Source: Pedobacter riviphilus (GTDB taxonomy: Bacteria > Bacteroidota > Bacteroidia > Sphingobacteriales > Sphingobacteriaceae). Taken from it: DNA of 64,000 nt. Every line of letters begins with the position of its first letter. Positions within the stretch are counted from its first letter, which is position 1. Below are positions 36,755-46,291 of this stretch, piece by piece. Where the stretch lies: contig NZ_CP061171.1 in NCBI RefSeq assembly GCF_014692875.1, forward strand, positions 4,340,001 to 4,404,000, read 5' to 3'. The notes under the pieces were generated by a model. It ran no database searches. It was not told the DNA's origin and saw nothing but the letters and a program-made list of their open reading frames with translations. The translations under genes were made by a program, and so were the position numbers.

Positions 36755-39700
36755 TTAAAATTGAACTTGTACACCTAGCGTATATTTTCTAGGAATAGGA
36801 TAACCTGTTCCATTATACTCACCATATCCATTTACATTTTCCGCATCTGGCAATTTTTTTGATTGTTGGAACATCCATACGTTATCAGCAATCGCATATA
36901 ATTTCAACTGGCTTAAACCTAATTTTTTAACGACCCGAGGACTAAAATCATAACCCAGACTGATGCTTCTGATCCTTGCATAGCCACCTTTTTCGAGGAA
37001 AAAGGTTTGAGCACTTGTGTAATAATAACGATAAGTACCTAAATCGAATTTTGCGTATTCAGCCTGGTCACCAGGATTCCTCCAGATGTTGAGGCGGTCT
37101 AAATCCGGTGTAGAAAAACTGGCAAAATTATATACGGCATTAGCATCCTGAGAATTTGCAAAACGGTCTGAATCAAATAGATTTAGCACATCACGTTTGA
37201 AAGTGAAGGATACAAAAATTCCTAAAGAGAAATTTTTGTAAGAAAAGTTATTGATAAAACCACCAGTAAAACGTGGGTTGGGATCGCCAATTGGCGCTTT
37301 ATCCGGATTGATGCCATCATTAAATATATCTACGAAATAATCTCCATCCAAATCTGCCAAATAAAAATCACCTGGATTAAATGTACCATTACTGTTTCTA
37401 TATCTTTCTCCTGTGTAAGGATTCTGAGGAATATCTGCTGAAGTAGAAAATACACCTTTTGTACGGTATAAATAAAAAGCATTGATCGGACTACCTACAG
37501 AAAGCACATGGGTTTTATCAAATCGATCTCCACTTAAAATAATGTCACGGCCACCGTTCGGTAAACTCATGATCTGGTTTTTATTGTAGGAAATATTAAA
37601 AGAGCTAGACCATTTGAATTCCTTGCGGATAGGATTTGCTGTTAAAGTCAATTCCATACCCGCATTACGTACTGAAAAAGCATTGGTATAGGCATTGTCA
37701 TAACCTGAAGTAACCGGCAAATCAACATTGAAAAGTTTTTGTTTTACTTCTTTATTATACGCATCGAACGAAATGGCATATTTACCGTTTTCAATTTCAA
37801 TATCGGCACCAATATTCCATTGTGTAGATTTCTCCCAGCTTAAATCCTTTTGGGCCACACCATTTACAAAATTAGGCGTGATAGCGGTAACACCGTTGTA
37901 AGAAGTAGCTCCCGTAATACCGTAGAGCACACCGTTAGCAGAGCCATTCCCCTCAAATCCGCCATTATTAACCAGGTATTTGTTGTATTGTACATAAGCA
38001 TTTCTTTTATCTTCGTTACCTGTAGCTCCATAACTTCCTCTAATTTTAATTAGCGTAAAAGGATTATTGGATATATTTTTCATAAAGTTTTCTTCCGAAA
38101 GAATCCAGCCAGCTGAAATAGAAGGGAATACCCCATATTTATTATTTTCACCAAAACCAGATGAACCATCCGTTCGTATTGTTCCGGATAAAAGGTATTT
38201 GCCATCATAATCATAGTTAAAACGACCATAATAAGCTACAAGTCCGTGTGCTATGTAATTTGAATAGGCAAAAATATTCTCCTGTTTAAAACCGGTAACA
38301 GTCTGAATATTATCTGATGCACCACCATAACCAGAAGCCTGGGTAGTTTGAAACAAACTATACTCAATGTCCTGACCGGCTACCGCACTAAAAGAATGTT
38401 TTTTGATAGAACCATTATAAGCGAGGTAGTTCGATGTTCTTAAGCCCATAGCACTTGAAGAGAAACTGGAAGAGCTGTTGCCAAAGCCGTTGTTCAGCAA
38501 ATCACTCATACTCACATCCCTTCGGGTATTATCGCTAGTGTACGAAGATTGTGAATTTAAGGTAAAATGTTTATTAAATTCATAGGATAAATTAAGGTTT
38601 CCGCCAAACTGGTTCACCACATTCCGGTTTAGGTTTTCACCATCTTTACTTACAAAATAATCCAATTTTTCAGGAGATATATTCAATAGCGAGGAAGGTA
38701 AATTTCCAGAACCAATTTTGGTAGGCTTGGAAGGATCATTCGGGTCTTCATTTCCTCTACCCCTACTAGAACTTGAATAATAAAATATGGGATTAATCAT
38801 CAATTTTTTATTCATTGCTCTTGAGGTGAGGTTTAAACGTGTGGTGTAACGTTTATAGCCTGTTCCTTTTACAATACCGTCTTCATCATAATAACCTCCA
38901 CTAAAGCGATAAGTTGTTCCATTATCACTACCGCCGGTTATACTCAAGTTATTATCGTTTATTTTACCCGTCTGAAAAAATAGATCCTGCCAATCGGTAT
39001 GACCATTGAACGCTGGATTTAAGCTATCTGTGAGTATATAAGGCAACTGTACACGCTGACTATAATCAAGCTGCCGTTGAAGCACTTCCATTTTTTGCCT
39101 ACGTTCTGTGGTACCCATGGTAGCCTGCCTTAAGTTAGGACGCTGTACCATACCGTAATAGGAGTTAAAGCTTACTTTCGTATCACCACCAGTACCTTTC
39201 TTTGTTACAATTAAGATCACGCCATTAGCCGCTCTTGAACCATAAATGGCAGCTGCCGAAGCATCTTTTAATACATCGATAGATTCAATATCATTCGGAT
39301 TGAGTCCGGCCATGTAATTGGTCCCTGTACCAGTTCCTGGCGGAACATACTCATCGGATGATTGAGGAACACCATCTACAACATAAAGCGGTGATCTAAT
39401 TACGTTAACCTGATCATAACTTGTACTACCTGTAGAGTTACCCCTTACGGATACTGTAGGTGCTACACCTGGCTGGCCAGTAAAGTTTTGAACGTTTACT
39501 CCAGATAAACGACCTTGCAACAACTGATCAAAACTTGCCGCAGGTAAGTTAGCCAGTTCTTTACCTGAAATACTGGAAATCGCAGCTGTATTTTTCTTTC
39601 TGGTAATTTTTTGATAACCGATAGTAACCACCTCATCCAGTGTATTATTATCCTCTTCCAAAGAAAAGTTTAATGTGCCGCTTGCTGAAACCGTTTTCTC

Positions 39701-39964
39701 CGCAGAACGATAGCCCACTATTCTGGCCACAATAATTGCATCTTCTTTTTGAACTGTTAAGCTGAATTTTCCGTCGGCGTTTGTAGCGGTACCATTCTTA
39801 GTACCTTTTTCGATAATCGAAACCCCTGGTATGGGTTTGTTAGTTTCATCTACAACTGTTCCCTTAATGGTTTTCTGGGCAAAAGCCAGCCAGGGAATCA
39901 GTAAATAAAAGAATGTAGCCGTTAAAAATTTCACATAGGAATGTCTTGTAGAATTTTTTTCCAT
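36755..39964 (-). CDS. SusC/RagA-like TonB-linked outer membrane protein
   Basis: 1069 residues: signal peptide (to about residue 29, WLAFAQ), a carboxypeptidase-regulatory-like domain (KTIKGTVVDETNKPIPGVSI...), a TonB-linked signature (EVVTIGYQKITRKKNTAAISSISG), a plug (GRLSGVNVQNFTGQPG, YGSRAANGVILIVTKKG) and a large barrel ending in an aromatic-rich strand YTLGVQVQF. It imports a bulky substrate with TonB energy together with SusD. No glycoside hydrolase, ECF sigma or anti-sigma gene is next to it, so the substrate cannot be named. Confidence 0.95.
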   Translation of the reverse strand: MEKNSTRHSYVKFLTATFFYLLIPWLAFAQKTIKGTVVDETNKPIPGVSIIEKGTKNGTATNADGKFSLTVQKEDAIIVARIVGYRSAEKTVSASGTLNFSLEEDNNTLDEVVTIGYQKITRKKNTAAISSISGKELANLPAASFDQLLQGRLSGVNVQNFTGQPGVAPTVSVRGNSTGSTSYDQVNVIRSPLYVVDGVPQSSDEYVPPGTGTGTNYMAGLNPNDIESIDVLKDASAAAIYGSRAANGVILIVTKKGTGGDTKVSFNSYYGMVQRPNLRQATMGTTERRQKMEVLQRQLDYSQRVQLPYILTDSLNPAFNGHTDWQDLFFQTGKINDNNLSITGGSDNGTTYRFSGGYYDEDGIVKGTGYKRYTTRLNLTSRAMNKKLMINPIFYYSSSSRGRGNEDPNDPSKPTKIGSGNLPSSLLNISPEKLDYFVSKDGENLNRNVVNQFGGNLNLSYEFNKHFTLNSQSSYTSDNTRRDVSMSDLLNNGFGNSSSSFSSSAMGLRTSNYLAYNGSIKKHSFSAVAGQDIEYSLFQTTQASGYGGASDNIQTVTGFKQENIFAYSNYIAHGLVAYYGRFNYDYDGKYLLSGTIRTDGSSGFGENNKYGVFPSISAGWILSEENFMKNISNNPFTLIKIRGSYGATGNEDKRNAYVQYNKYLVNNGGFEGNGSANGVLYGITGATSYNGVTAITPNFVNGVAQKDLSWEKSTQWNIGADIEIENGKYAISFDAYNKEVKQKLFNVDLPVTSGYDNAYTNAFSVRNAGMELTLTANPIRKEFKWSSSFNISYNKNQIMSLPNGGRDIILSGDRFDKTHVLSVGSPINAFYLYRTKGVFSTSADIPQNPYTGERYRNSNGTFNPGDFYLADLDGDYFVDIFNDGINPDKAPIGDPNPRFTGGFINNFSYKNFSLGIFVSFTFKRDVLNLFDSDRFANSQDANAVYNFASFSTPDLDRLNIWRNPGDQAEYAKFDLGTYRYYYTSAQTFFLEKGGYARIRSISLGYDFSPRVVKKLGLSQLKLYAIADNVWMFQQSKKLPDAENVNGYGEYNGTGYPIPRKYTLGVQVQF

Positions 39965-40337
39965 TGATGATTAGTTAGTTAGGTTTGATTTTGAACTAAA
40001 GTATCAACTTTTTTACCTGCCATTTAACTGCTTTTTAGCTAAATGAAACCATATTTTAACCGAAAAATTTAACATTATTTAACATTTGCCACTTCGACAC
40101 CTAACTTTTAAAAGCCAGAACATGTCACTATTGCGCGCAAATGGCACTTTTAGTACAAATAAGTCATATTTTGCATCATTTTTTTGAACAGATCAAGCTC
40201 ATTAATCAGCGAATAGATTTTTATAAGAAAAATCAGGGAAATCTAGTTATGGCAGCAGCTAAAACGTTAAACTAATCTTTTAGTACATTAGCAAATCTTA
40301 AATTAAAAATTTCGATAAATAAGCATTATTTCAGTCT
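39965..40337. other. Divergent regulatory region of susC and the TonB receptor
   Basis: Contains TTAACATTATTTAACAT (40069-40085), a copy of the motif at 32573-32589. The region is very A+T-rich and carries no gene. Confidence 0.5.
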
Positions 40338-40356
40338 ATTTAGAATAATTCAAAAT
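40338..40356 (+). promoter_or_regulatory. Fur-box-like 19-bp palindrome
   Basis: ATTTAGAATAATTCAAAAT is a 9-1-9 inverted repeat with one mismatch, the geometry of a Fur box. A weaker related copy, GTTTAGAATTAATCCAAAT, is at 40396-40414 just before the start of the TonB receptor. Iron control of the following operon is inferred. Confidence 0.55.
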
Positions 40357-40426
40357 AATTTGGATAATACAATTCTGTAACGTTATTTTGCATCTGTTTA
40401 GAATTAATCCAAATAAAAATACAATA

Positions 40427-42865
40427 ATGTTTAAAACCAGACTTTTTATTTTAACAACACTCCTGTCTTTTATAGGTTTATTTTCCTTTGCCCAACAGTT
40501 TTCAATCATAAGCGGTACAGTAACCACCTCTGATGGTAAACCAGCCGCATACATTTCGGTGGGTTTAAAAGGAAAAGGCTTAGGAAATGTAACCAACGAA
40601 AAGGGTGTTTTCGAAATCCAAAGAATTAAACCAGGCGCTTATATCTTAAGGGTGTCAGCCGTTGGTATTCAAAATATAGAAAAACCAGTAGTTATTTCAG
40701 CTGGCGAAAACAAAACTGTGGATTTTGTAATCAACCAAAATTCAAATCAGCTCAACGAAGTAAATATTAACCAGGGTGTAAATAAATATATTGCTAAGAA
40801 AAGTGAATTTGTTTCGAAAATGCCACTTAACAACTTAGAAAATCCACAGGTATATACTACAATTACAAAAGAAACAATGGCAGACCAGTTGGTGTTTTCG
40901 GTTGATGATGCTGCCCGTAATGCTACTGGTGTTCAAAAAATGTGGGAAGCAACCTCTCGTGGAGGTGATGGTGGTGCTTATTACGCATCAAGAGGTTTTA
41001 TTGTACAGGCTAAACTGAGAAACGGAATTGCCGGTAACGTAACTGGCCGTAACGATGCTGCAAACTTAGAAAATGTAGAGTTTATTAAAGGCCCATCTGC
41101 TACCTTGTTCGGTAGTACATTAACCTCCTATGGTGGCTTAATTAACCGCATAACCAAAAAACCTTTTGAAGGAATAGGAGGCGCTGTAAGCTTTTCGACG
41201 GGTAGCTACGATTTTAACCGGGTGAGTACTGATTTCAATCTTCCTGTTGATAAAGACAACCACATTTACGCCCGATTAAATACTTCTTACAATTACAAAG
41301 GTTCTTTCCAGGAGAATGTTTACGATAAAGGTTTCTTCATTGCCCCTAGCTTATCATATAAAGTAAACGATAAATTAGACTTTGTTTTCGATGCCGAAAT
41401 TTCCAATGGAAATAGTACGCTAAAACCTTTCGTTTTCTTCTATTTCCCTGTAAAAGACCTTGGTTTTGATAGGGCCGATCAGTCTGGAATAGCTTACGAC
41501 AAATCATTTACCGGAGATGCTATGAAACAGAAATACAATAGCTCAAATTTCTCCGGACAGGCTAATTACAAGTTTAACGATAATTGGTCATCACATACCA
41601 GCTTTTCAAGCAACTATAGTTTCTCTAACGGCCGTGGTACTTATTTGTTCTTAGTTCCAAACAACTATCCTCCATTGGGTAATCCAACGGCTGCACCAGG
41701 TGCCGATTTGATATCAAGAGCAGATCAATCAACCGATAATAGTAAAATCTTTACCTACGAAGTACAACAAAATTTTAACGGGGCATTTAATTTAGGCTCA
41801 ATTAAGAACAGAATGGTTTTAGGATTAGATTATTTACGCCAGAACTCAGATCAACTGTTTTATTCGATCGATACTTTTGATCTGACCAAAAAAGACGGAA
41901 CCGGTGCCAACTACAATAATTTTACCGAAGCCAATTTAGCGGCATTTTATGCAGCACTTCCTAGTGTTCCTAAATATCCATATAACTTCAAAACCAATAC
42001 ATACAGTGCTTATGTTTCTGATGTAATTAACTTAACAGACAGATTAATTGCCTTAGCCGCTTTAAGAGTAGACAGGTTTGATAACAAAGGCAATTCTGAC
42101 CGTGCAGGTTCAGCTCCAAAAGGTGCTTACAAACAAACTGTTTTCTCACCAAAATTCGGCTTGGTATTTCAGCCAATTAAAGATCAGCTATCATTATTTG
42201 CCAACTACCAGAATGGCTTTAATAACATTAATGGTATAGATTATAAAGGTGATCCTTTTAAAGCAGAACAGGCGAACCAAATTGAGGGTGGTGTTAAAAC
42301 CAACATCCTTAACGGCAAGCTAACAGGATCTATATCATATTACTACATTAAGGTTAAGGATATTGTTAGGGGTTATAATCAAGATGCGAGCAATCCTAAT
42401 GCACGAATCCAGGATGGTAATAAAATTAGCAAGGGTATCGAAGCCGAAATCGTGGCAAATCCTGCTAAAGGTTTAAATATCATTGCAGGTTTCGCTTATA
42501 ACGATAACCGCATGGTAAATGCTTCGCCTGATGTAGAAGGAAGAAGAGATGCTTATTCAGCAGCACCCTACTCTGCAAACTTATGGATCAGCTATAAATT
42601 TATTGATGGTTCACTTAAAGGTTTTGGTTTAGGTGCAGGTGGTAATTATGCCAGCGACAATAAAATTGTAAATAGTGTTAGCCAAGGCGTATTTATATTA
42701 CCTGCTTATGAGGTTTTCAATGCCTCTGTATTTTACGATCATTCAAGATTCAGGATTGGAGTAAAAGCTGACAACTTTACCAATCAAAAATACTGGACTG
42801 GTTATAGCACCATGAACCCTCAGGACCTGAGAACCTTTACTGGAAGTGTTACTTATAAATTTTAA
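40427..42865 (+). CDS. TonB-dependent siderophore receptor
   Basis: 812 residues from the ATG at 40427 (an earlier ATG at 40388 would precede the signal peptide MFKTRLFILTTLLSFIGLFSFAQ). An N-terminal carboxypeptidase-like domain (SGTVTTSDGKPAAYISVGLKG) precedes the plug (VFSVDDAARNATGVQKMWEATSRGG, ENVEFIKGPSATLFGSTLTSYGGLINRITKKP) and a 22-strand barrel ending TFTGSVTYKF. The plug reads like the siderophore-receptor class. It leads an operon with a DUF4198-like protein, a PepSY protein and a DUF6607 protein, and has Fur-like sites upstream. Confidence 0.9.
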   Translation: MFKTRLFILTTLLSFIGLFSFAQQFSIISGTVTTSDGKPAAYISVGLKGKGLGNVTNEKGVFEIQRIKPGAYILRVSAVGIQNIEKPVVISAGENKTVDFVINQNSNQLNEVNINQGVNKYIAKKSEFVSKMPLNNLENPQVYTTITKETMADQLVFSVDDAARNATGVQKMWEATSRGGDGGAYYASRGFIVQAKLRNGIAGNVTGRNDAANLENVEFIKGPSATLFGSTLTSYGGLINRITKKPFEGIGGAVSFSTGSYDFNRVSTDFNLPVDKDNHIYARLNTSYNYKGSFQENVYDKGFFIAPSLSYKVNDKLDFVFDAEISNGNSTLKPFVFFYFPVKDLGFDRADQSGIAYDKSFTGDAMKQKYNSSNFSGQANYKFNDNWSSHTSFSSNYSFSNGRGTYLFLVPNNYPPLGNPTAAPGADLISRADQSTDNSKIFTYEVQQNFNGAFNLGSIKNRMVLGLDYLRQNSDQLFYSIDTFDLTKKDGTGANYNNFTEANLAAFYAALPSVPKYPYNFKTNTYSAYVSDVINLTDRLIALAALRVDRFDNKGNSDRAGSAPKGAYKQTVFSPKFGLVFQPIKDQLSLFANYQNGFNNINGIDYKGDPFKAEQANQIEGGVKTNILNGKLTGSISYYYIKVKDIVRGYNQDASNPNARIQDGNKISKGIEAEIVANPAKGLNIIAGFAYNDNRMVNASPDVEGRRDAYSAAPYSANLWISYKFIDGSLKGFGLGAGGNYASDNKIVNSVSQGVFILPAYEVFNASVFYDHSRFRIGVKADNFTNQKYWTGYSTMNPQDLRTFTGSVTYKF

Positions 42866-42930
42866 TTAAATCAATCAGGGGAAGCTGGGTCAGATCAGTC
42901 TCTCCTGGTTTTAAACTTCAACCCAGAAAC

Positions 42931-43660
42931 ATGAAAACTAAAATTTCATTACTATTTTTCTTTCTAGTCTTTAGCATTTCGAGTGTATTTGCACATGCTT
43001 TATGGATAGAAACAGCCTCAACAGGCAAAAAAGGACAAGCACAGGAAGTAAAAATTTTCTTCGGCGAATACGAAAGCAACGAACCCGACTCTGCTGCCAA
43101 GTGGTTTAGCAACTTAAAGGATTTTAAATTGATCTTAACTGCTCCAAATGGTACAACAAAGGTTTTAACAAGTACACCAGACATACATTTCTTTAAAGCT
43201 AATTTTACACCAGCTGAGGGAGGTTTTTACAGATTATCTATTGTTCATGAAGTTGCAGCAATTTACGAGCACGCAAAAATCGAATATTATACGTATGCTA
43301 ATGTTTTTGTAACCGATGGTGAGGTTATTGGAGATGGACCAAAATATTCGCCACTATTCCCGGCAAATGCTTTATTTACGGTGCATTTAGATTCGGCACC
43401 TGAGTTCGGCAAATTGGCTTCGCCAGAATTTGTATTTCATAAATCAGCATTTGCAAATCAAAGCGTAAGTATTATCGATCCCGGCCGAAAAAAACAGGAG
43501 CTTAAAACAGATGAATCAGGGAAATGTAACTTTAAGGTCGAAAAAAATGGGCAGATATTTTATAGAAGCTTTTAAAGAAGATAAAACACCGGGAAAATTA
43601 AACGGAAAAAACTACGATAAAGTTTGGCATTTAGTAACCTACACTACTGAAGTTAAATAA
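42931..43660 (+). CDS. DUF4198-like exported protein, one apparent frameshift
   Basis: About 242 residues when repaired; signal peptide MKTKISLLFFFLVFSISSVFAHALW. After the signal, HALWIETA and LKDFKLILTAPNGTTK are typical of DUF4198/metal-uptake periplasmic proteins. An A7 run at 43541-43547 carries one base too many; with it removed the protein continues GRYFIEAFKEDKTPGKLNGKNYDKVWHLVTYTTEVK to a stop at 43660. It lies 66 bp after the receptor and probably helps metal handling in the periplasm. The function is not known. Confidence 0.78.
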
Positions 43661-43734
43661 TCGAAAATTTATAAAATTTAAAGCCAATTAGCTCTTTTAA
43701 GGCTAATTGGTTCTTTTATTCATACAGCTTGCTA

Positions 43735-44940
43735 ATGGCACCAACAAAACCATCAATAAAATCAAAAAATAAAAAATCGCGCCTGCGACGGATCAGTGAC
43801 TGGCTGCACCTATGGTTGGGCATCGCATCAGGGTTAATCGTATTTATGTTGGGCATTACAGGATGCATTTATGTTTTTCAAAAAGAAATTACCCAGTTCA
43901 TTCACCGTAAGGAGATTTTTATCGAAGTTCCATCAAACCCTAAAACCCTACCATTAAGCGTATTACAAGCCAATGCAGAAAAAGCACTGGGAAATAAAAA
44001 GAAAATCAATTTTATATCTGCTTATAACGCACCGGAAAGGGCATGGGAACTTGGTGTTTTTAAACCGGGCAACCCAAAAGCATTCTGGTATTTCGATTCT
44101 ATAGATTATTATGATGTTGTGCTGATTAATCCTTATACGGGAAAAGTAACTTTGGTTGCCGATTATAAATATGAGTTTTTTGGTGTAGTTAAAATGATCC
44201 ATTGGAGTTTACTGATCAATCACCCTATTGGTCAACAGATTATCGGATGGTCTACCTTCATTTTTGTGTTCCTGCTCATTTCGGGCATGGTGATGTGGTG
44301 GCCTAAAAACCTCAAAAAATCGAACTTCGATAAGAGTTTTAAAGTAAAATGGAAGGCCAAATTTAAACGCATTAATTACGACTTGCACAATGTACTGGGC
44401 TTTTATGCAATGTTAATCTGCTTAATGTTGGCTTTAACGGGCTTAGTTTGGGCATTCCAATGGTTCCAGGCAACAGTTTATGTAGTGTCGTCGGGAACCA
44501 CAACACGCCCAAAAATGGTAGAAGTTAAATCAGATTCAACCAAAACCATTGCTTCAATTCCTTTTGATATTGCTTTTGAGCAAGCAAAAAAAATATTTAA
44601 AAATGAAGATCGCATTGCCATGTCGCCCGCGGGAGGCGGTACAGCAACCATTTATGCCACAGGATACCGAGGCAAAGAAACGTTTTGGAATTACGACGTA
44701 CTTCAGTTCGATCAGTATTCGGGCAAGTTATTACATCGCACAAACCACTCAGAAAAAAACGGTGGTGAAACTGTAATTGGCATGAACTACGATATCCATG
44801 TGGGCGCCATTTTAGGATTAACCGGAAAAATTATAGCTTTTTTTGCCAGTTTAATTGCAGCAAGCTTACCCATAACCGGATTTATTATCTGGTGGGGAAA
44901 GAGAAAAAAGAAAAAAAAAACCGCGGTGGCGGAAAACTAA
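43735..44940 (+). CDS. PepSY-associated membrane protein (ferric-reductase-like)
   Basis: 401 residues from the ATG at 43735 (a TTG at 43729 is also in frame). Four transmembrane segments: WLHLWLGIASGLIVFMLGITGCIYVF, IGWSTFIFVFLLISGMVMWW, NVLGFYAMLICLMLALTGLVWAF and GLTGKIIAFFASLIAASLPITGFIIWW. Conserved histidines (DWLHLWLG, HWSLLINHP, DLHNVLG, DIHVGAILG) match haem-binding members of the PepSY_TM family found next to siderophore receptors. It probably reduces ferric siderophore in the inner membrane. Confidence 0.88.
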   Translation: MAPTKPSIKSKNKKSRLRRISDWLHLWLGIASGLIVFMLGITGCIYVFQKEITQFIHRKEIFIEVPSNPKTLPLSVLQANAEKALGNKKKINFISAYNAPERAWELGVFKPGNPKAFWYFDSIDYYDVVLINPYTGKVTLVADYKYEFFGVVKMIHWSLLINHPIGQQIIGWSTFIFVFLLISGMVMWWPKNLKKSNFDKSFKVKWKAKFKRINYDLHNVLGFYAMLICLMLALTGLVWAFQWFQATVYVVSSGTTTRPKMVEVKSDSTKTIASIPFDIAFEQAKKIFKNEDRIAMSPAGGGTATIYATGYRGKETFWNYDVLQFDQYSGKLLHRTNHSEKNGGETVIGMNYDIHVGAILGLTGKIIAFFASLIAASLPITGFIIWWGKRKKKKKTAVAEN

Positions 44941-44963
44941 GCACCCTCTAATTGATCATAAAA

Positions 44964-45902
44964 ATGAAATTTTTAAACCTAATTTTAGTATTAACCGGTA
45001 TGATTACCCTTAATGCTAATGCACAAACAAAAGTTGATTCGCCGGAAGAAAAACTGGAAAAGGATAGAAAGGCAATAAAATCTTTAGCTGGTTTTTATGA
45101 AGTTAATTTTAACTACGGGGAAGTTACCGCTCCGGATCCAAACTACAAATTCAGTAAACCTTATGAAAGCCATGGTAACGAATGGGCAGAGATTATTGTA
45201 GATGAACCAAAAAGAATTGTAATTCAACACATGCTGGCCATTAACGATACCACGGTTATCAAACACTGGCGCCAAGACTGGACTTATGAAGATACCGACA
45301 TGATGCTTTACACCGAAGGGAATGCATGGAAAAAAGGTAATTTAACACCAGCCGATGTAAAAGGAAAATGGACGCAAAAAGTTTATCAGGTTGACGATAG
45401 TCCACGTTATCAAGGCTACGGAACCTGGAGCCACGTTGGTGGTCACGATTCTTGGTCGAGCGAAACCGACTCGCCATTGCCAAGAAGGGAATCTACTGTG
45501 CGTAAAGATTACAATGTATTAAACCGTGGCAGCAGAATTACCATTACTAAAAATGGTTGGATGTTTGAGCAAGACAATAAAAAAATTGTGCGTTCTGCTA
45601 GTGGCGATAAACTTTTAGCTGTTGAAAAAGGTTATGAAGAATTTACGAAAATAGATCCTAAAACTTTTGCATATGCGCAAAAATGGTGGGCCAGCCAACA
45701 TACTTATTGGGCAGATGTACGTAGCGTTTGGGCTGATATTATTGGTTCGCAAAACACATTCAAAGTACAAACTATGGCAAATGGCAAATTGCTTTACGAA
45801 ACACTTTTTAACCTGGGCGATCAATCTATTACAGAAAAATGGACAGCAAGCCAGAACAAAGAAAAAATTAAAACAGCTTTACAGCCTTATTTAGTAAAGT
45901 AA
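44964..45902 (+). CDS. DUF6607 family exported protein
   Basis: 312 residues from the ATG at 44964; signal peptide MKFLNLILVLTGMITLNANAQ. The conserved core contains SLAGFYEVNFNYGEVTAPD, HWRQDWTYED and YQGYGTWSHVGGHDSWSSETDSPLPRRESTVRKDY. The family is known as a companion of TonB/PepSY iron genes in Bacteroidota, but no activity has been shown as far as I know. It is the last gene of the iron-like operon, 24 bp after the PepSY gene. Confidence 0.8.
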   Translation: MKFLNLILVLTGMITLNANAQTKVDSPEEKLEKDRKAIKSLAGFYEVNFNYGEVTAPDPNYKFSKPYESHGNEWAEIIVDEPKRIVIQHMLAINDTTVIKHWRQDWTYEDTDMMLYTEGNAWKKGNLTPADVKGKWTQKVYQVDDSPRYQGYGTWSHVGGHDSWSSETDSPLPRRESTVRKDYNVLNRGSRITITKNGWMFEQDNKKIVRSASGDKLLAVEKGYEEFTKIDPKTFAYAQKWWASQHTYWADVRSVWADIIGSQNTFKVQTMANGKLLYETLFNLGDQSITEKWTASQNKEKIKTALQPYLVK

Positions 45903-45922
45903 AACAATTGTTTTTATAGTGA

Positions 45923-45970
45923 ATGGTTGATGGTTAATGGCGATGGTCCGTTAATTGTCAACCATTTTTA
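45923..45970 (+). terminator. Terminator of the iron-like operon
   Basis: ATGGTTGA (45923-45930) pairs with TCAACCAT (45958-45965), followed by TTTTTA. Confidence 0.55.
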
Positions 45971-46019
45971 TGTTAAACGATGCCCTATCACTTGAGTGTG
46001 TAGGTAATATTATTATGAA

Positions 46020-46262
46020 ATCAAAGTCTGGCGCACTTCGGCTGCTAAAGTCCTGCTATCGCTGCAAGTCCTCACTCGTGCCTCGTTCCGGGCTTTACGC
46101 TTTATCAGGTTTATTTAACTTGGGTCTGTAGTTCTTTGGATTAAAGACCAAACGTAATGTTAGTCGAGATTTGCAATTTCGGCTTGATGAATTGTGGATT
46201 TGTAATCCACCTAAGAGATTAAAAATCCTTAACTCCAATATCGGGATTACAAATCCCGACCA
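46020..46262. repeat. Dispersed non-coding repeats
   Basis: A stretch TTCGGCTGCTAAAGTCCTGC...CGCTGCAAGTCC (about 46037-46073) and TGTGGATTTGTAATCCAC with ATCGGGATTACAAATCCCGA (about 46193-46259) look like repeats known to me from other sphingobacterial genomes. No gene is present in 45903-46291. Confidence 0.4.
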
Positions 46263-46291
46263 ACAACTACATTATTTTACTAAATTTCGGG

